Below are positions 7,387-14,978 of a DNA stretch of 64,000 nucleotides, piece after piece. Position 1 is the first letter of the stretch; every line of letters starts with the position of its first letter. The DNA lies in NCBI RefSeq assembly GCF_014212125.1, contig NZ_JACJVP010000005.1, positions 107,425 through 171,424 on the forward strand, read 5' to 3'. The notes under the pieces were generated by a model that worked only from the letters and a program-made list of their open reading frames with translations, made no database searches and was not told the origin of the DNA. The stretch is from Cohnella nanjingensis (GTDB taxonomy: Bacteria; Bacillota; Bacilli; Paenibacillales; Paenibacillaceae). The translations under genes and the position numbers were made by a program.

Positions 7387-7812
7387 ATGAACAGCGAATT
7401 TATCATTGCCGTGCACAGTCTCGTGCTGCTGGCCCACAAGCCGGATTGCATGGCATCGAGCGAGGAGATCGCGGCAAACGTATGCACCCATCCGGCGCGC
7501 GTGCGGAAGGTGCTCGGCTTTCTGCGCAAGAGCGGGTACGTGGCGACGCGCGAAGGCTCCGGCGGCGGCTACCGGCTGATCAAGGATCCGACGGACATGA
7601 CGCTGGCGGACATCTACCGCGAGATGGCCTCAGGTTCGCTGACGCCCAGCTGGTGCAGCGGCAACCCGGAGATGGATTGTATGGTGGGCTCCAACATGCA
7701 GGATGTCATGAACGCGGTGTTCTGCGGGGCGGAGCAGAAGCTCGAGGCGTATTTTGCCGAGATTACGATCGGCCAGATGCTCTCTCGGATCAAGGAGCGT
7801 CAGCACGTTTAG
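7387..7812 (+). CDS. Rrf2-family redox-type transcriptional regulator
   Basis: A 141-residue winged-helix regulator. The recognition region is around residues 24-50, followed by the GSGGGYRL wing (residues 57-64). Cysteines 90, 98 and 113 lie where IscR and NsrR bind an iron-sulfur cluster, although the spacing differs from those proteins; Cys21 and Cys33 are extra. The ATG at 7387 follows GGAGGCGG. A dyad over its own promoter suggests autoregulation, and a related motif occurs before the divergent FrnE-like gene. Thioredoxin follows, so a thiol or redox signal is plausible but not shown. Confidence 0.88.
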   Translation: MNSEFIIAVHSLVLLAHKPDCMASSEEIAANVCTHPARVRKVLGFLRKSGYVATREGSGGGYRLIKDPTDMTLADIYREMASGSLTPSWCSGNPEMDCMVGSNMQDVMNAVFCGAEQKLEAYFAEITIGQMLSRIKERQHV

Positions 7813-7944
7813 GCAAGGGTAAGAGTGTCTGACGGCTGTCAGTCAGCTTGGATGCCGCGGGCTAGCGGGCGATGTCGTCCGATCGGTCCGATCATCATAT
7901 GGAGATTGGCCTATATTTTGATTTCTTAGAAGGAGTGGATTCAC

Positions 7945-8256
7945 ATGACAGTAGTCGTAACCAAAGACAACTTTAGCGCAACGGTCGGCGAAGGCGTATC
8001 CCTGGTGGACTTCTGGGCCCCTTGGTGCGGTCCTTGCAAGATGCAGCTTCCGATCGTCGAAGAGCTTTCCGGCGAACTGGAAGGCACCGCTACGATCGCG
8101 AAAGTGAACGTAGACGAAGAGCCTGAGCTGGCTTCGCAATTCGGCGTCATGAGCATCCCGACCCTGATCGTCTTCAAGGACGGTCAACCGGTCGACAAGC
8201 TCGTAGGCCTGCAAAGCAAAGATTCCCTCAAAGCGAAGATCCAAGGCCGCCTGTAA
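7945..8256 (+). CDS. trxA: Thioredoxin
   Basis: A 103-residue cytosolic disulfide reductase with the active site WCGPC (residues 27-31) and cis-Pro71 in SIPT. Length and motifs are those of a classic thioredoxin, which reduces protein disulfides with electrons from thioredoxin reductase. GAAGGAG precedes the ATG. It sits after the Rrf2 gene with its own 130-nt leader and ends at a strong terminator. The first active-site Cys is preceded by Trp as usual, with no odd features. Confidence 0.95.
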   Translation: MTVVVTKDNFSATVGEGVSLVDFWAPWCGPCKMQLPIVEELSGELEGTATIAKVNVDEEPELASQFGVMSIPTLIVFKDGQPVDKLVGLQSKDSLKAKIQGRL

Positions 8257-8275
8257 GCCGGCCCAGGATCGACGA

Positions 8276-8312
8276 AGAGCACCCCGTCCGGGAGGACGGG
8301 GTGCTCTTTTTA
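8276..8312 (+). terminator. Intrinsic terminator after trxA
   Basis: A 14-bp perfect stem AGAGCACCCCGTCC / GGACGGGGTGCTCT followed by TTTTTA. Confidence 0.9.
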
Positions 8313-8343
8313 TGCGATGCTGAACCAACCTTCTAGTTCACCG

Positions 8344-9078
8344 TTAAATGGTCCATTGCGCATGCGTGATCGCCACGAGCCGCCATTCCGTTCCGTCGGG
8401 GACGAACGTCAGGATCAGACTCTCCCAATCCATGCCCTCCAGCTTGCTGTCGAAGCCCGGGTAGTGGAATTCGACGAAGGACGCGTTCTTGTAGACCGAT
8501 TGGCCGTTGTAGGCGGTGTTGCCTTTGCCTACGAGCTTGTTGACGCTGACGGTAGGCGCGCCGGCGAAGTCTTGATCGTACACGAACCGTTCGAAGTAGT
8601 CCCGGAACGTCAGCTTGATCGCTTCGCCAGAACCGTCTAGCGTACCCCAAGCGAGCTTGTCGGTCGACTTGAAGGAGGGCAGCTCGCTCGCGGCGAATAC
8701 TTGGTCTTGCTTGTCGTCCATGTGAGCGTATGGGCTGAAACGCAATCCCAGCTCGGGGTCGATCCGGGAAGAGAGCCGCTTCAGATCGCGGTCCCGAAGC
8801 GCCTCGGCCGCCTCGATGGCTGCACGCTTAAGTTGTTCGACCGGTCCGGAAGCCGCGGCCTCGGTCGGCTGATCCCCTGCGGGAGCCGATGCCGAAGGCG
8901 ACGCGCCGGCAGTGCCGGACGATGCCGGATCGGTGGACGGAGAGGCTGACTTAGAAGCTTCTGCAGAGGCGGTAGGAACATCCGTCGAGGCCGAATTCGA
9001 GTCGGTCCCGTCGGCGCCGCAGCCCGCCAATTGAAGCGCAAGAACCACCGCGGTTAGCAGCGGGAGCCATTTGCGCAT
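8344..9078 (-). CDS. Secreted lipoprotein with Ser/Ala-rich linker
   Basis: A 244-residue lipoprotein. The signal peptide ends in the lipobox LAGC, then a low-complexity Ser/Ala/Thr/Pro linker of about 50 residues leads to a globular domain of about 150 residues that I do not recognise. The C-terminus has a WRLVAITHAQW pattern like many membrane-anchored Bacillales proteins of unknown role. TAGGAGG sits 10 nt before the ATG at 9078; the ATG at 9087 is too close to it. It converges on trxA across that gene's terminator. Function unknown; extracytoplasmic location is well supported. Confidence 0.8.
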   Translation of the reverse strand: MRKWLPLLTAVVLALQLAGCGADGTDSNSASTDVPTASAEASKSASPSTDPASSGTAGASPSASAPAGDQPTEAAASGPVEQLKRAAIEAAEALRDRDLKRLSSRIDPELGLRFSPYAHMDDKQDQVFAASELPSFKSTDKLAWGTLDGSGEAIKLTFRDYFERFVYDQDFAGAPTVSVNKLVGKGNTAYNGQSVYKNASFVEFHYPGFDSKLEGMDWESLILTFVPDGTEWRLVAITHAQWTI

Positions 9079-9190
9079 CCTATACATTCCTCCTACACCT
9101 TTTTTTTACTTTATAAATTCTTTAGGTACATCGTTAGACGCAAAACTCGGGCAGATGTTCCGGTCAATTGCGGCTGGCGGAAATTTTTTT

Positions 9191-9293
9191 AGTCATACAG
9201 AATTGATAAGTTTCACGCCTACCCATTTCTGTATGACCGCCGATAAAAACGTGTTGCCCTCTTCCGAGAAGACGGCAAAGCCGGTTCTACTTG
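9191..9293 (+). repeat. Dispersed two-hairpin element
   Basis: Full copy. The outer stem GTCATACAGAA / TTCTGTATGAC is perfect. The inner segment has the shared ATAAGTTTCACGCCTA. The second hairpin is GATAAAAACG-TTGCC / GGCAA-CCGGTTCTACTTG. It lies ahead of the methionine-rich lipoprotein gene in sense orientation. Confidence 0.75.
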
Positions 9294-9440
9294 ACATAGA
9301 AAGATCACGTCTAGGGTCTGCGGAAGGTCGTAAGGCTTTCGTAAGAAACGTTTAAGATCCTCGTTCTCGATTGGTTAGCGGCTCGTTACGCCTGGGCGGT
9401 ATCGTTGAACCGAAAAGAGAATGAAGGAGGCGTTGAGGGG

Positions 9441-9893
9441 ATGAGAGAAATGAAGCTGAAGAAGCAGCGCGCGCGGGGGATCGCGGCGTTGCTCCTGACG
9501 GCAGCGCTGGCGGGTACGCTAGCGGCATGCGGGACCGGCGGCAAGGCGGACGATCAGCCGACGCCATCGCCTTCCGCGAGCATGAAGGCGGAGGACGCGA
9601 TGACGCCGGAGGCGAGCATGAAGGCGGAGGGCACGATGATGCCGGAGGCGAGCATGAAGGCGGAGGGCACGATGATGCCGGAGGCGAGCATGAAGGCGAA
9701 GGATATGATGACGCCGGAGGCGAGCATGAAGTCGAAGGACGCGATGTCGCCGGAGGCAAGCATGAAGGCGATGGATGGGATGTCGCCGGAGGCGAGCATG
9801 AAGGCGAAGGACGCGATGTCGCCGGAGGCAAGCATGAAGGCGATGGATGGGAAAACGATGGAGAAAGATGGGATGTCCACGGGCGGCAAATAG
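9441..9893 (+). CDS. Methionine-rich repeat lipoprotein
   Basis: A 150-residue lipoprotein. The signal peptide ends in LAAC with lipid-modified Cys30. A short Pro/Ser linker leads to seven 12-residue repeats of the form MK-A-x-D/G-x-M-x-PEAS, then a Met-rich tail. I count 22 methionines in the 121-residue mature part. GGAGG and GAGGGG precede the ATG at 9441. It lies 75 nt before a two-component system that is followed by a molybdopterin oxidoreductase with a cytochrome b domain. Such composition fits a sacrificial methionine sink or a copper-binding chain. The first reading is favoured by the neighbouring YedY-like reductase and by the known MrpX-YedY pair. Function is inferred. Confidence 0.8.
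   Translation: MREMKLKKQRARGIAALLLTAALAGTLAACGTGGKADDQPTPSPSASMKAEDAMTPEASMKAEGTMMPEASMKAEGTMMPEASMKAKDMMTPEASMKSKDAMSPEASMKAMDGMSPEASMKAKDAMSPEASMKAMDGKTMEKDGMSTGGK
9582..9833 (+). repeat. In-frame 36-bp tandem repeat, seven units
   Basis: Seven 36-bp units encode the 12-residue Met-rich motif. Units differ mainly at the third to seventh residues. The reading frame is preserved and lysines and methionines stay fixed, which suggests selection on the protein. Confidence 0.85.
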
Positions 9894-9923
9894 CCGCCGG
9901 ACCGCCCGCCCGGCATGCCCGAG

Positions 9924-9932
9924 TGTTATAAT
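9924..9932 (+). promoter_or_regulatory. Extended -10 promoter of the two-component system
   Basis: TGTTATAAT lies 37 nt before the response-regulator ATG. No good -35 is seen, which is usual for an extended -10. The response regulator and kinase may therefore be transcribed separately from the Met-rich lipoprotein. Confidence 0.5.
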
Positions 9933-9968
9933 TCGAATAGAAACGGTCGGGCAAAGGAGGCTGGACGC

Positions 9969-10703
9969 ATGACCGCAACGGTGCTGGTCGCGGACGACGA
10001 GCGGGAGATCGCGGACGTGTGCCGCAGGTATCTGGAGCGAGAGGGGTATACCGTGTTGGTCGCGGAGGATGGCGAGCGCGCGATGAGGATGTGGGATGAG
10101 CATCGTCCCGATCTGCTCGTGCTCGACCTCATGATGCCGGGCAAGTCCGGCTGGGAGGTCTGTTCGGCGATCCGCGACGAGGAAGACGTTCCGATCATCA
10201 TGCTGACCGCCCGGGGCGAGGAGAGCGACAGATTGCTGGGTCTGACGCTCGGCGCGGACGATTACCTGACGAAGCCGTTCAGCCCGCGGGAGCTCGTGCT
10301 TCGCGTCCGCAACATTCTTCGGCGCTCGGCGCCCAGGCCGCACGAGGCCGATCATCGACGGCACCAAGCGCTTGAGAGCGGGAACAGCTCCGAGGACGTC
10401 CGCTTTGAAGGACTGTCGCTCTATCCCGCCCAGCGGCGCGTGACGATTCGCGGAGAGGACGTGGACTTGACGGCCAAGGAATTCGACTTGCTCGAATGGT
10501 TCGTTCGGCATCCGGGGCAGGTGTTCTCCCGCAGCCAGCTGCTCAGCCGGGTGTGGGATATCGCTTTCGAGGGCGACTCTACGACCGTAACCGTACATAT
10601 GCGTAGATTACGCGAGAAGATCGAGCCGAATCCGTCGGAGCCGACTTTCCTGAAGACGGTATGGGGAATCGGCTACAAATTCGAAGGGCGGACGATCGAA
10701 TAA
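9969..10703 (+). CDS. OmpR/PhoB-family response regulator
   Basis: A 244-residue DNA-binding response regulator. The receiver domain has acidic Asp9/Asp10, phospho-acceptor Asp53 in VLDLMMPG, and Lys102 in LTKPF. A linker of about 25 residues leads to a C-terminal winged helix with the RRLREKIEPNP and GIGYKF signatures. AAAGGAGG precedes the ATG. The stop overlaps the kinase start (TAATG), so the pair is translationally coupled. Likely targets are its own locus, including the Met-rich lipoprotein and the downstream oxidoreductase. The signal is unknown. Confidence 0.93.
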   Translation: MTATVLVADDEREIADVCRRYLEREGYTVLVAEDGERAMRMWDEHRPDLLVLDLMMPGKSGWEVCSAIRDEEDVPIIMLTARGEESDRLLGLTLGADDYLTKPFSPRELVLRVRNILRRSAPRPHEADHRRHQALESGNSSEDVRFEGLSLYPAQRRVTIRGEDVDLTAKEFDLLEWFVRHPGQVFSRSQLLSRVWDIAFEGDSTTVTVHMRRLREKIEPNPSEPTFLKTVWGIGYKFEGRTIE

Positions 10704-11761
10704 TGCGGCGCGGGCTCCGGTTGCGTTCTTATCTGCTGCTCGCCAACGCGGTCAGTCTGACGTCGATCCTCGCCGTGCTGTTCTATTGCTATAGCCGAAT
10801 GCTGCTCAGCGCGCCGACCTTCGCTTGGCTGGGGGCCGCGACCGTACTGGCGGGGGCTTTGTCGTTCGTTCTTCATTTCGTCATGATCCGGCCGCTGGAA
10901 CGCTCCGTCGTCCGGATCGGCGAGGCTTCGGGACGGATTGCGGCCGGACGATTCGGCGCGGAGGTGCCGATCGTCGGGCCGGCGGAGTTCCGTCTCCTGG
11001 CCGAACGGTTCAACGCAATGAGCAGGCAGCTCCAGATCAGCTTCGAGGCGGTCTCCCGTTCGGAAGCCTCGCGCCGGGAACTCGTGGCGAACGTGGCGCA
11101 CGATCTGCGAACGCCGCTCGCGCTTCTGCAATCGCACTCCGAAGCGCTGCTGGACGAAGTCGTTCGCGACGAGGAGACGAGGCGAGACTACCTGCAGGTC
11201 CTGCGCAAGGAGTCTATGCGTCTCGGCCATCTCGTTCAGGATCTCTTCGACCTCTCCAAGCTGGACGCCGGCGCGGAACCTTTTCGGCCGCAGAAGCTGC
11301 CGCTCGAGAACGTGCTGATCGACACTCTGAACGCCTATCGGCCGAAACTGGAGGACAAGATGCTGGAAGTCGACGTGTGGTTGCCGGAGCCTCCTCCGGC
11401 CGTCTGGGGGATCGAGAGCGAGCTGCGGCGGATCGCCGGCAATCTGCTCGACAACGCCATTCGCCATTCTCCGGAGGGCGGGCGTCTGATCTGGTCCGCG
11501 GAGCGCGGCCCGGAACCGGACGTCATCACGGTGCGCCTCCGCGACGAAGGGGCCGGCATGACGGAGGCGGAGCGCGGCCGAATCTTCGACCGGTTCTACC
11601 GGTCGGACCAGAGCCGCCAGCGGGACGGAGGCGGCGCCGGGCTCGGACTCGCGATCGCTCTCTCGCTCGTCGAGCGGCACGGCGGCAAGATGGGCGTCTC
11701 TTCCCGCGAAGGGGAAGGGAGCGAATTCTGGTTCACCCTCCGCCTGGCGAAGGGACGATGA
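10703..11761 (+). CDS. Sensor histidine kinase with a minimal extracytoplasmic loop
   Basis: A 352-residue membrane kinase. Two membrane segments (about 11-30 and 41-62) are joined by only about ten residues, the pattern of intramembrane-sensing kinases. HAMP follows, then the H-box VAHDLRTPL with phospho-accepting His133, then an ATPase domain with N (NLLDNAIRHS), G1 (DEGAGM), F (FDRFYR) and G2 (GAGLGLAI) boxes. The start overlaps the regulator stop; the end overlaps an ATG of the next frame. With so little external sequence it probably reads a membrane state or a partner protein, perhaps the cytochrome b fusion next door. Confidence 0.93.
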   Translation: MRRGLRLRSYLLLANAVSLTSILAVLFYCYSRMLLSAPTFAWLGAATVLAGALSFVLHFVMIRPLERSVVRIGEASGRIAAGRFGAEVPIVGPAEFRLLAERFNAMSRQLQISFEAVSRSEASRRELVANVAHDLRTPLALLQSHSEALLDEVVRDEETRRDYLQVLRKESMRLGHLVQDLFDLSKLDAGAEPFRPQKLPLENVLIDTLNAYRPKLEDKMLEVDVWLPEPPPAVWGIESELRRIAGNLLDNAIRHSPEGGRLIWSAERGPEPDVITVRLRDEGAGMTEAERGRIFDRFYRSDQSRQRDGGGAGLGLAIALSLVERHGGKMGVSSREGEGSEFWFTLRLAKGR

Positions 11762-11778
11762 TCCGAGGGGGAGAGAAA

Positions 11779-13035
11779 ATGAGCGAACGGAAGAAGCCCG
11801 GTCTAGGCAAGCAGCTTACGGATCTGCACCGCTGGAACGCTTGGCTCGTCGTCGCGCTGGCCGTCACGGGGCTCGTTCTGTCGTGGGGGGCGGCCAGGGG
11901 CTGGCTCGGCGAAGGGCGCGTCTGGATCAAGCAAATCCATATCTATGTCGGGTTGGTTACGGGCGTCCTCCTCGCGCTCTACGGTCCGCTCATGCGCCGG
12001 CATGTGAAGCAGTTGCGCAAGCGCCCCCGGCAGCGGGGCAATCTGGCCTTCGTCATCGCGCTGTTGGCCGGCTGGCTGCTGTCCGGTATCGTGCTGTGGC
12101 AATTTCGGCATCTGCCGCCGCGCTGGGCGAACAACGCGCTCGTCGTCCACGACTTGCTGACCTGGGTCGGATTGCCTTATGCGGCTTATCATTCGGTAAC
12201 GCGCATGCGCTGGATGCGAAAGCCGGAACGCCGGACCGTCCGCGCGGATACCGAGGAACCGGCCGTTAGCGGCAGCGGTCGCCCGGGGCTGCATCCGGCG
12301 GCGTCTCCGCAGATGTGGATGAGCCGCAAGCAGTTCGTCCGCTGGTCGGTCGGCATCGCGCTGACGGCAGCCGTGGCGCCGTCTTTCTTCAAGTGGCTTG
12401 GGAATTCGTTCGCCGGCGCCGGCGGCAGCGGCAGCATCGAAGCGGGGGAGTCGGATCCGAACCGGATGCTGCCCGCGCCGGAGCCGCTGCCCGAGTCGCG
12501 GCAGGTGGTCGGCGGCGGGGCGCAAGGCCGGTTCCGGGTCTATACCGTGACGCCGCTGCCCAAGTTCGACTCCGGCACGTGGCGGTTCACGCTGGACGGA
12601 CTGGTGGAGCGCCCTGCGGATTGGAGCTGGGAGCAGTTCCTAGCGCTGAAGCGGCGCGTGCAGGTGAGCGACTTTCACTGCGTGACCGGCTGGTCGGTCT
12701 ACGGCAACACCTGGGAAGGCATCCCGCTCGTCCAGCTGTTGAACGTCGCGGGGGTGAAGCCCGAGGCGCGCTTCGTGAAGTTCTACTCGGGCGACGGCGA
12801 ATATACGGATGCGCTGTCGCTGGAGCAGGCGGGCATGGATGACGTCCTGGTCGCCGTCTTGCACGACGGCAAGCCGATCCATCGGGATTACGGCGGACCG
12901 GTGAGACTCATCGTTCCGAAGATGTACGCGTACAAATCGGTCAAATGGCTGGATCGCATCGAGCTGATCGACCGGCCGCACACCGGTTATTGGGAGGAGC
13001 GGGGGTACGACAACGACGCCTGGGTACGCGCTTAG
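11779..13035 (+). CDS. Fusion of cytochrome b-like membrane domain and sulfite-oxidase-fold molybdopterin domain
   Basis: A 418-residue protein. Four membrane segments (about 20-38, 53-71, 88-107, 121-140) carry histidines 17, 54, 75, 124 and 138 suited to b-type haem, as in MsrQ/YedZ. A fifth hydrophobic segment (190-208) after SRKQF leads to an extracytoplasmic molybdopterin domain. In that domain DFHCVTGWS provides the Mo-ligating Cys301 and PKMYAYKSVKW is typical of the YedY/sulfite oxidase fold. GAGGGGGA sets the ATG at 11779; an earlier ATG at 11758 overlaps the kinase stop. MsrP/YedY reduces oxidised methionine on exported proteins. Here reductase and electron donor appear fused, beside a Met-rich lipoprotein. 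Substrate unproven. Confidence 0.85.
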   Translation: MSERKKPGLGKQLTDLHRWNAWLVVALAVTGLVLSWGAARGWLGEGRVWIKQIHIYVGLVTGVLLALYGPLMRRHVKQLRKRPRQRGNLAFVIALLAGWLLSGIVLWQFRHLPPRWANNALVVHDLLTWVGLPYAAYHSVTRMRWMRKPERRTVRADTEEPAVSGSGRPGLHPAASPQMWMSRKQFVRWSVGIALTAAVAPSFFKWLGNSFAGAGGSGSIEAGESDPNRMLPAPEPLPESRQVVGGGAQGRFRVYTVTPLPKFDSGTWRFTLDGLVERPADWSWEQFLALKRRVQVSDFHCVTGWSVYGNTWEGIPLVQLLNVAGVKPEARFVKFYSGDGEYTDALSLEQAGMDDVLVAVLHDGKPIHRDYGGPVRLIVPKMYAYKSVKWLDRIELIDRPHTGYWEERGYDNDAWVRA

Positions 13036-13126
13036 GGGGCTCCCAGGTGGAGACGATTTTCGCGCAGATGAACAAGAATAGCCCGTAACGCGCCGCGCGC
13101 GCGGACAACGAAAACGGCGATGGCAT

Positions 13127-13152
13127 GGCACCCTTTCAGAGGTGCCTTTTTT
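13127..13152 (+). terminator. Intrinsic terminator after the molybdopterin fusion gene
   Basis: GGCACC / GGTGCC stem with an 8-nt loop, followed by TTTTTT. Confidence 0.8.
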
Positions 13153-13230
13153 GCAGGGTTGCACAAACAGGCCTCCATTTTGCTCGGGGTCTGAGGGATC
13201 TCGGCGGAGGAGGTTGCTGCGGGCGGGGCG

Positions 13231-13505
13231 AGATAAGGCGGGAAAACCGCCTTATTCGAAGCGGAGGCGTATGGATTCGGCGAGTAAGGCGGGAAAACCG
13301 CCTTATTCGATTCGAAGGCGTGCAGATCGGGCGAGTGAGGCGGAAAAACCGCCTTATTCGAGGCGGAGGCGTGTACATCTGGCGAGTAAGGCGGAAAAAC
13401 CGTCTTATTCGAGGCGGAGGCGTGCAGATCGGGCGAGTAAGGCGGAAAAACCGCCTTATTCGAGGCGGAGGCGTGTACATCTGGCGAGTAAGGCGAATAA
13501 CCGCT
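13231..13505. repeat. Tandem array B, 51-bp period, hairpin units
   Basis: Six units with starts exactly 51 bp apart (GGCG landmarks at 13237, 13288, 13339, 13390, 13441, 13492). Each carries the hairpin TAAGGCGG-AAAAA-CCGCCTTA and a linker of about 30 bp. Linkers alternate between two forms (GTGTACATCTGG and GTGCAGATCGGG). Because 51 is a multiple of 3, long open frames cross the array, but they have no ribosome binding site and repeat-only composition, so it is non-coding. Confidence 0.85.
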
Positions 13506-13664
13506 CCATTCACGAAAGGCGCTAGGCATGGTTCGCTCCGTACGGTCGCGACGTCCGTCCGGCCTCTCGGCTCTAAGCGACTGGGTGAAAGTGGATCGCC
13601 GAGAAGGTTGTGAGGGTCATGAGGCTATGTTACCGTAGAGGAACGCTGCCGGGCCCGCAAGCTC

Positions 13665-13690
13665 AAAAAGCAACGGCCGGCAGCCGTTGC
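13665..13690 (-). terminator. Intrinsic terminator of the small minus-strand gene
   Basis: On the minus strand GCAACGGC / GCCGTTGC is followed by TTTTT. It lies 19 nt after the stop of the 47-residue gene at 13709. Confidence 0.8.
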
Positions 13691-13708
13691 TTCGTTGCAT
13701 GCAGGGGG

Positions 13709-13852
13709 TCAGTCCGATTTTTTCTTCTTCTTGGGAACGGGAGCGACCGATTTGGTCCGCTCGAGCGTGTCGTTCACGAAGGCCATGTCTTGGTTTTTGG
13801 CCGCCATGTTCGTCGTGCCTTCATAATTGCCTTGATGCGTCTTGTTCTCCAT
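13709..13852 (-). CDS. Small basic-tailed protein, 47 residues
   Basis: A 47-residue protein that starts MENKTHQGNYEGTTNMAAK and ends in five lysines then Ser-Asp. Three features argue that it is real: GAGGAGG seven bases before the ATG, a terminator right after the stop, and a polar, non-repetitive sequence. No membrane segment. The Asn/Gln/Thr-rich N-terminus and Lys tail resemble small spore or nucleoid-associated proteins of Bacillales, but I recognise no family. It diverges from the lipoprotein gene at 13907; the two starts are 54 bp apart. Confidence 0.7.
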   Translation of the reverse strand: MENKTHQGNYEGTTNMAAKNQDMAFVNDTLERTKSVAPVPKKKKKSD

Positions 13853-13906
13853 TGGGCATCCCTCCTCGCGATGTAGGTTAACCGAATAAAGGAGGCTATA
13901 ACCGTT

Positions 13907-14857
13907 ATGTCCCCTATACCGAAACGACCGTTGGCGGCGCTCGGCGCGCTCCTCCTGGCCGTCTCGCTCGCCGCATGTTCGAATTCCGCGTCCCCGGCTT
14001 CCGGCAGTCCTGCCGCGCCGGCCGCATCACTTCCTTCCGCTTCGCCGACGGCTTCCTCGGAAGCGCTCGACATGCTGGAGAAGGCGGCCCAAGCGGCCGA
14101 GGGCTTGTCCACTTATGCCTACACGCTGCAGCTCTCCCAACAGCTCAGCGGGGGCGCGGCCGAGGCGTCCGACCTGAAGGTCGACAACGAAGGCAAGGTT
14201 GAGTGCTCCCCGCTGCGGGTCGATCAGAACGTGACGAGCGACATGGATGGCGCGAAGTCGTCGCTGCGCGCGATTCTGGAGCCCGGCGCTTACTATGTCT
14301 ACGATCCGGAGTTGACGGAGTGGGGCAAGCTGGCCCCGGACCAGGCCGACGAAGTCGTCAAGACGCTGTCCGATTACCAGACGAATCCCGCCCAAGCGAT
14401 GAGGGAGATCTCCAAGCTCGGCTCCGGTCTCGTCCTGACCCGGAAGGGGGAACAGGACGTCCTGCGGTACGAAGGAAGCGGACCGGAAGCCAAAGCGTTT
14501 CTGAACCGCGTGCTGGAAGGGACGCTGGATCTGGGCAGCCTGGACGCGAAGGTGCGGGAGAGCGTGGCCGTCCAATCGTTGAAGGTCAGCGTCACGTTGG
14601 ACGATGCGAAGCGTATGCCGCTGGCATACAGCATCGAATCCGAGATGACGATCGATTACGAGGCAGGCAAGCCTTCAACCCTTCGCCAGACGCTGTCCGG
14701 CACTTATGACAAGCTGAACGCGGTGACGCCGATCGTCGTGCCCGACGCCGCGAAGCAGGCGCCCGTCCTCGATCCGCCGATCGACGATCCCGCCGCGGAC
14801 GAAGGCAACCTCGGGACGCTGGACGATCTGGAGGACCCGTCCCTCCTGAACCCTTAA
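13907..14857 (+). CDS. Lipoprotein of the LppX/DUF6612-like type
   Basis: A 316-residue secreted lipoprotein. The signal peptide ends in SLAAC, followed by an Ala/Ser/Pro linker to about residue 48. Then comes a globular domain with a YAYTLQLSQQL start, a central AYYVYDPELTEWGKL segment and a late IDYEAGKPSTLRQTLSGTYDKLNA segment, the pattern of DUF6612/LppX-like lipid-binding lipoproteins. AAAGGAGG precedes the ATG. The C-terminal 40 residues are acidic and probably disordered. The gene appears to stand alone. Role at the outer face of the membrane is inferred from the fold class only. Confidence 0.75.
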   Translation: MSPIPKRPLAALGALLLAVSLAACSNSASPASGSPAAPAASLPSASPTASSEALDMLEKAAQAAEGLSTYAYTLQLSQQLSGGAAEASDLKVDNEGKVECSPLRVDQNVTSDMDGAKSSLRAILEPGAYYVYDPELTEWGKLAPDQADEVVKTLSDYQTNPAQAMREISKLGSGLVLTRKGEQDVLRYEGSGPEAKAFLNRVLEGTLDLGSLDAKVRESVAVQSLKVSVTLDDAKRMPLAYSIESEMTIDYEAGKPSTLRQTLSGTYDKLNAVTPIVVPDAAKQAPVLDPPIDDPAADEGNLGTLDDLEDPSLLNP

Positions 14858-14868
14858 CGCGTTCGGGT

Positions 14869-14897
14869 GGACGGACCGACCGTCGTTCCGGTATAAT
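14869..14897 (+). promoter_or_regulatory. Promoter of ychF
   Basis: TGGACG at 14869-14874 and TATAAT at 14892-14897, 17-nt spacer. Confidence 0.6.
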
Positions 14898-14978
14898 GTC
14901 CGGTAGTATTGAACAGCTTGACGGCCGCAGCGGACACTCGCCGCGCGCGGGACCGCAAGGAGTCAGGAGCGTGTACCC

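Noticed and set aside
7813..7944. Rrf2 operator ahead of trxA
   Set aside because: A CTGAC/GTCAG dyad is present but does not match the ACTG-AGTAT-ACAG motif of the frnE and rrf2 promoters.
13231..13505. CRISPR array
   Set aside because: Units are continuous tandem repeats with only two recurring linkers and an inner hairpin; there are no unique spacers and no cas genes. The same holds for the arrays at 45.1 and 60.5 kb.
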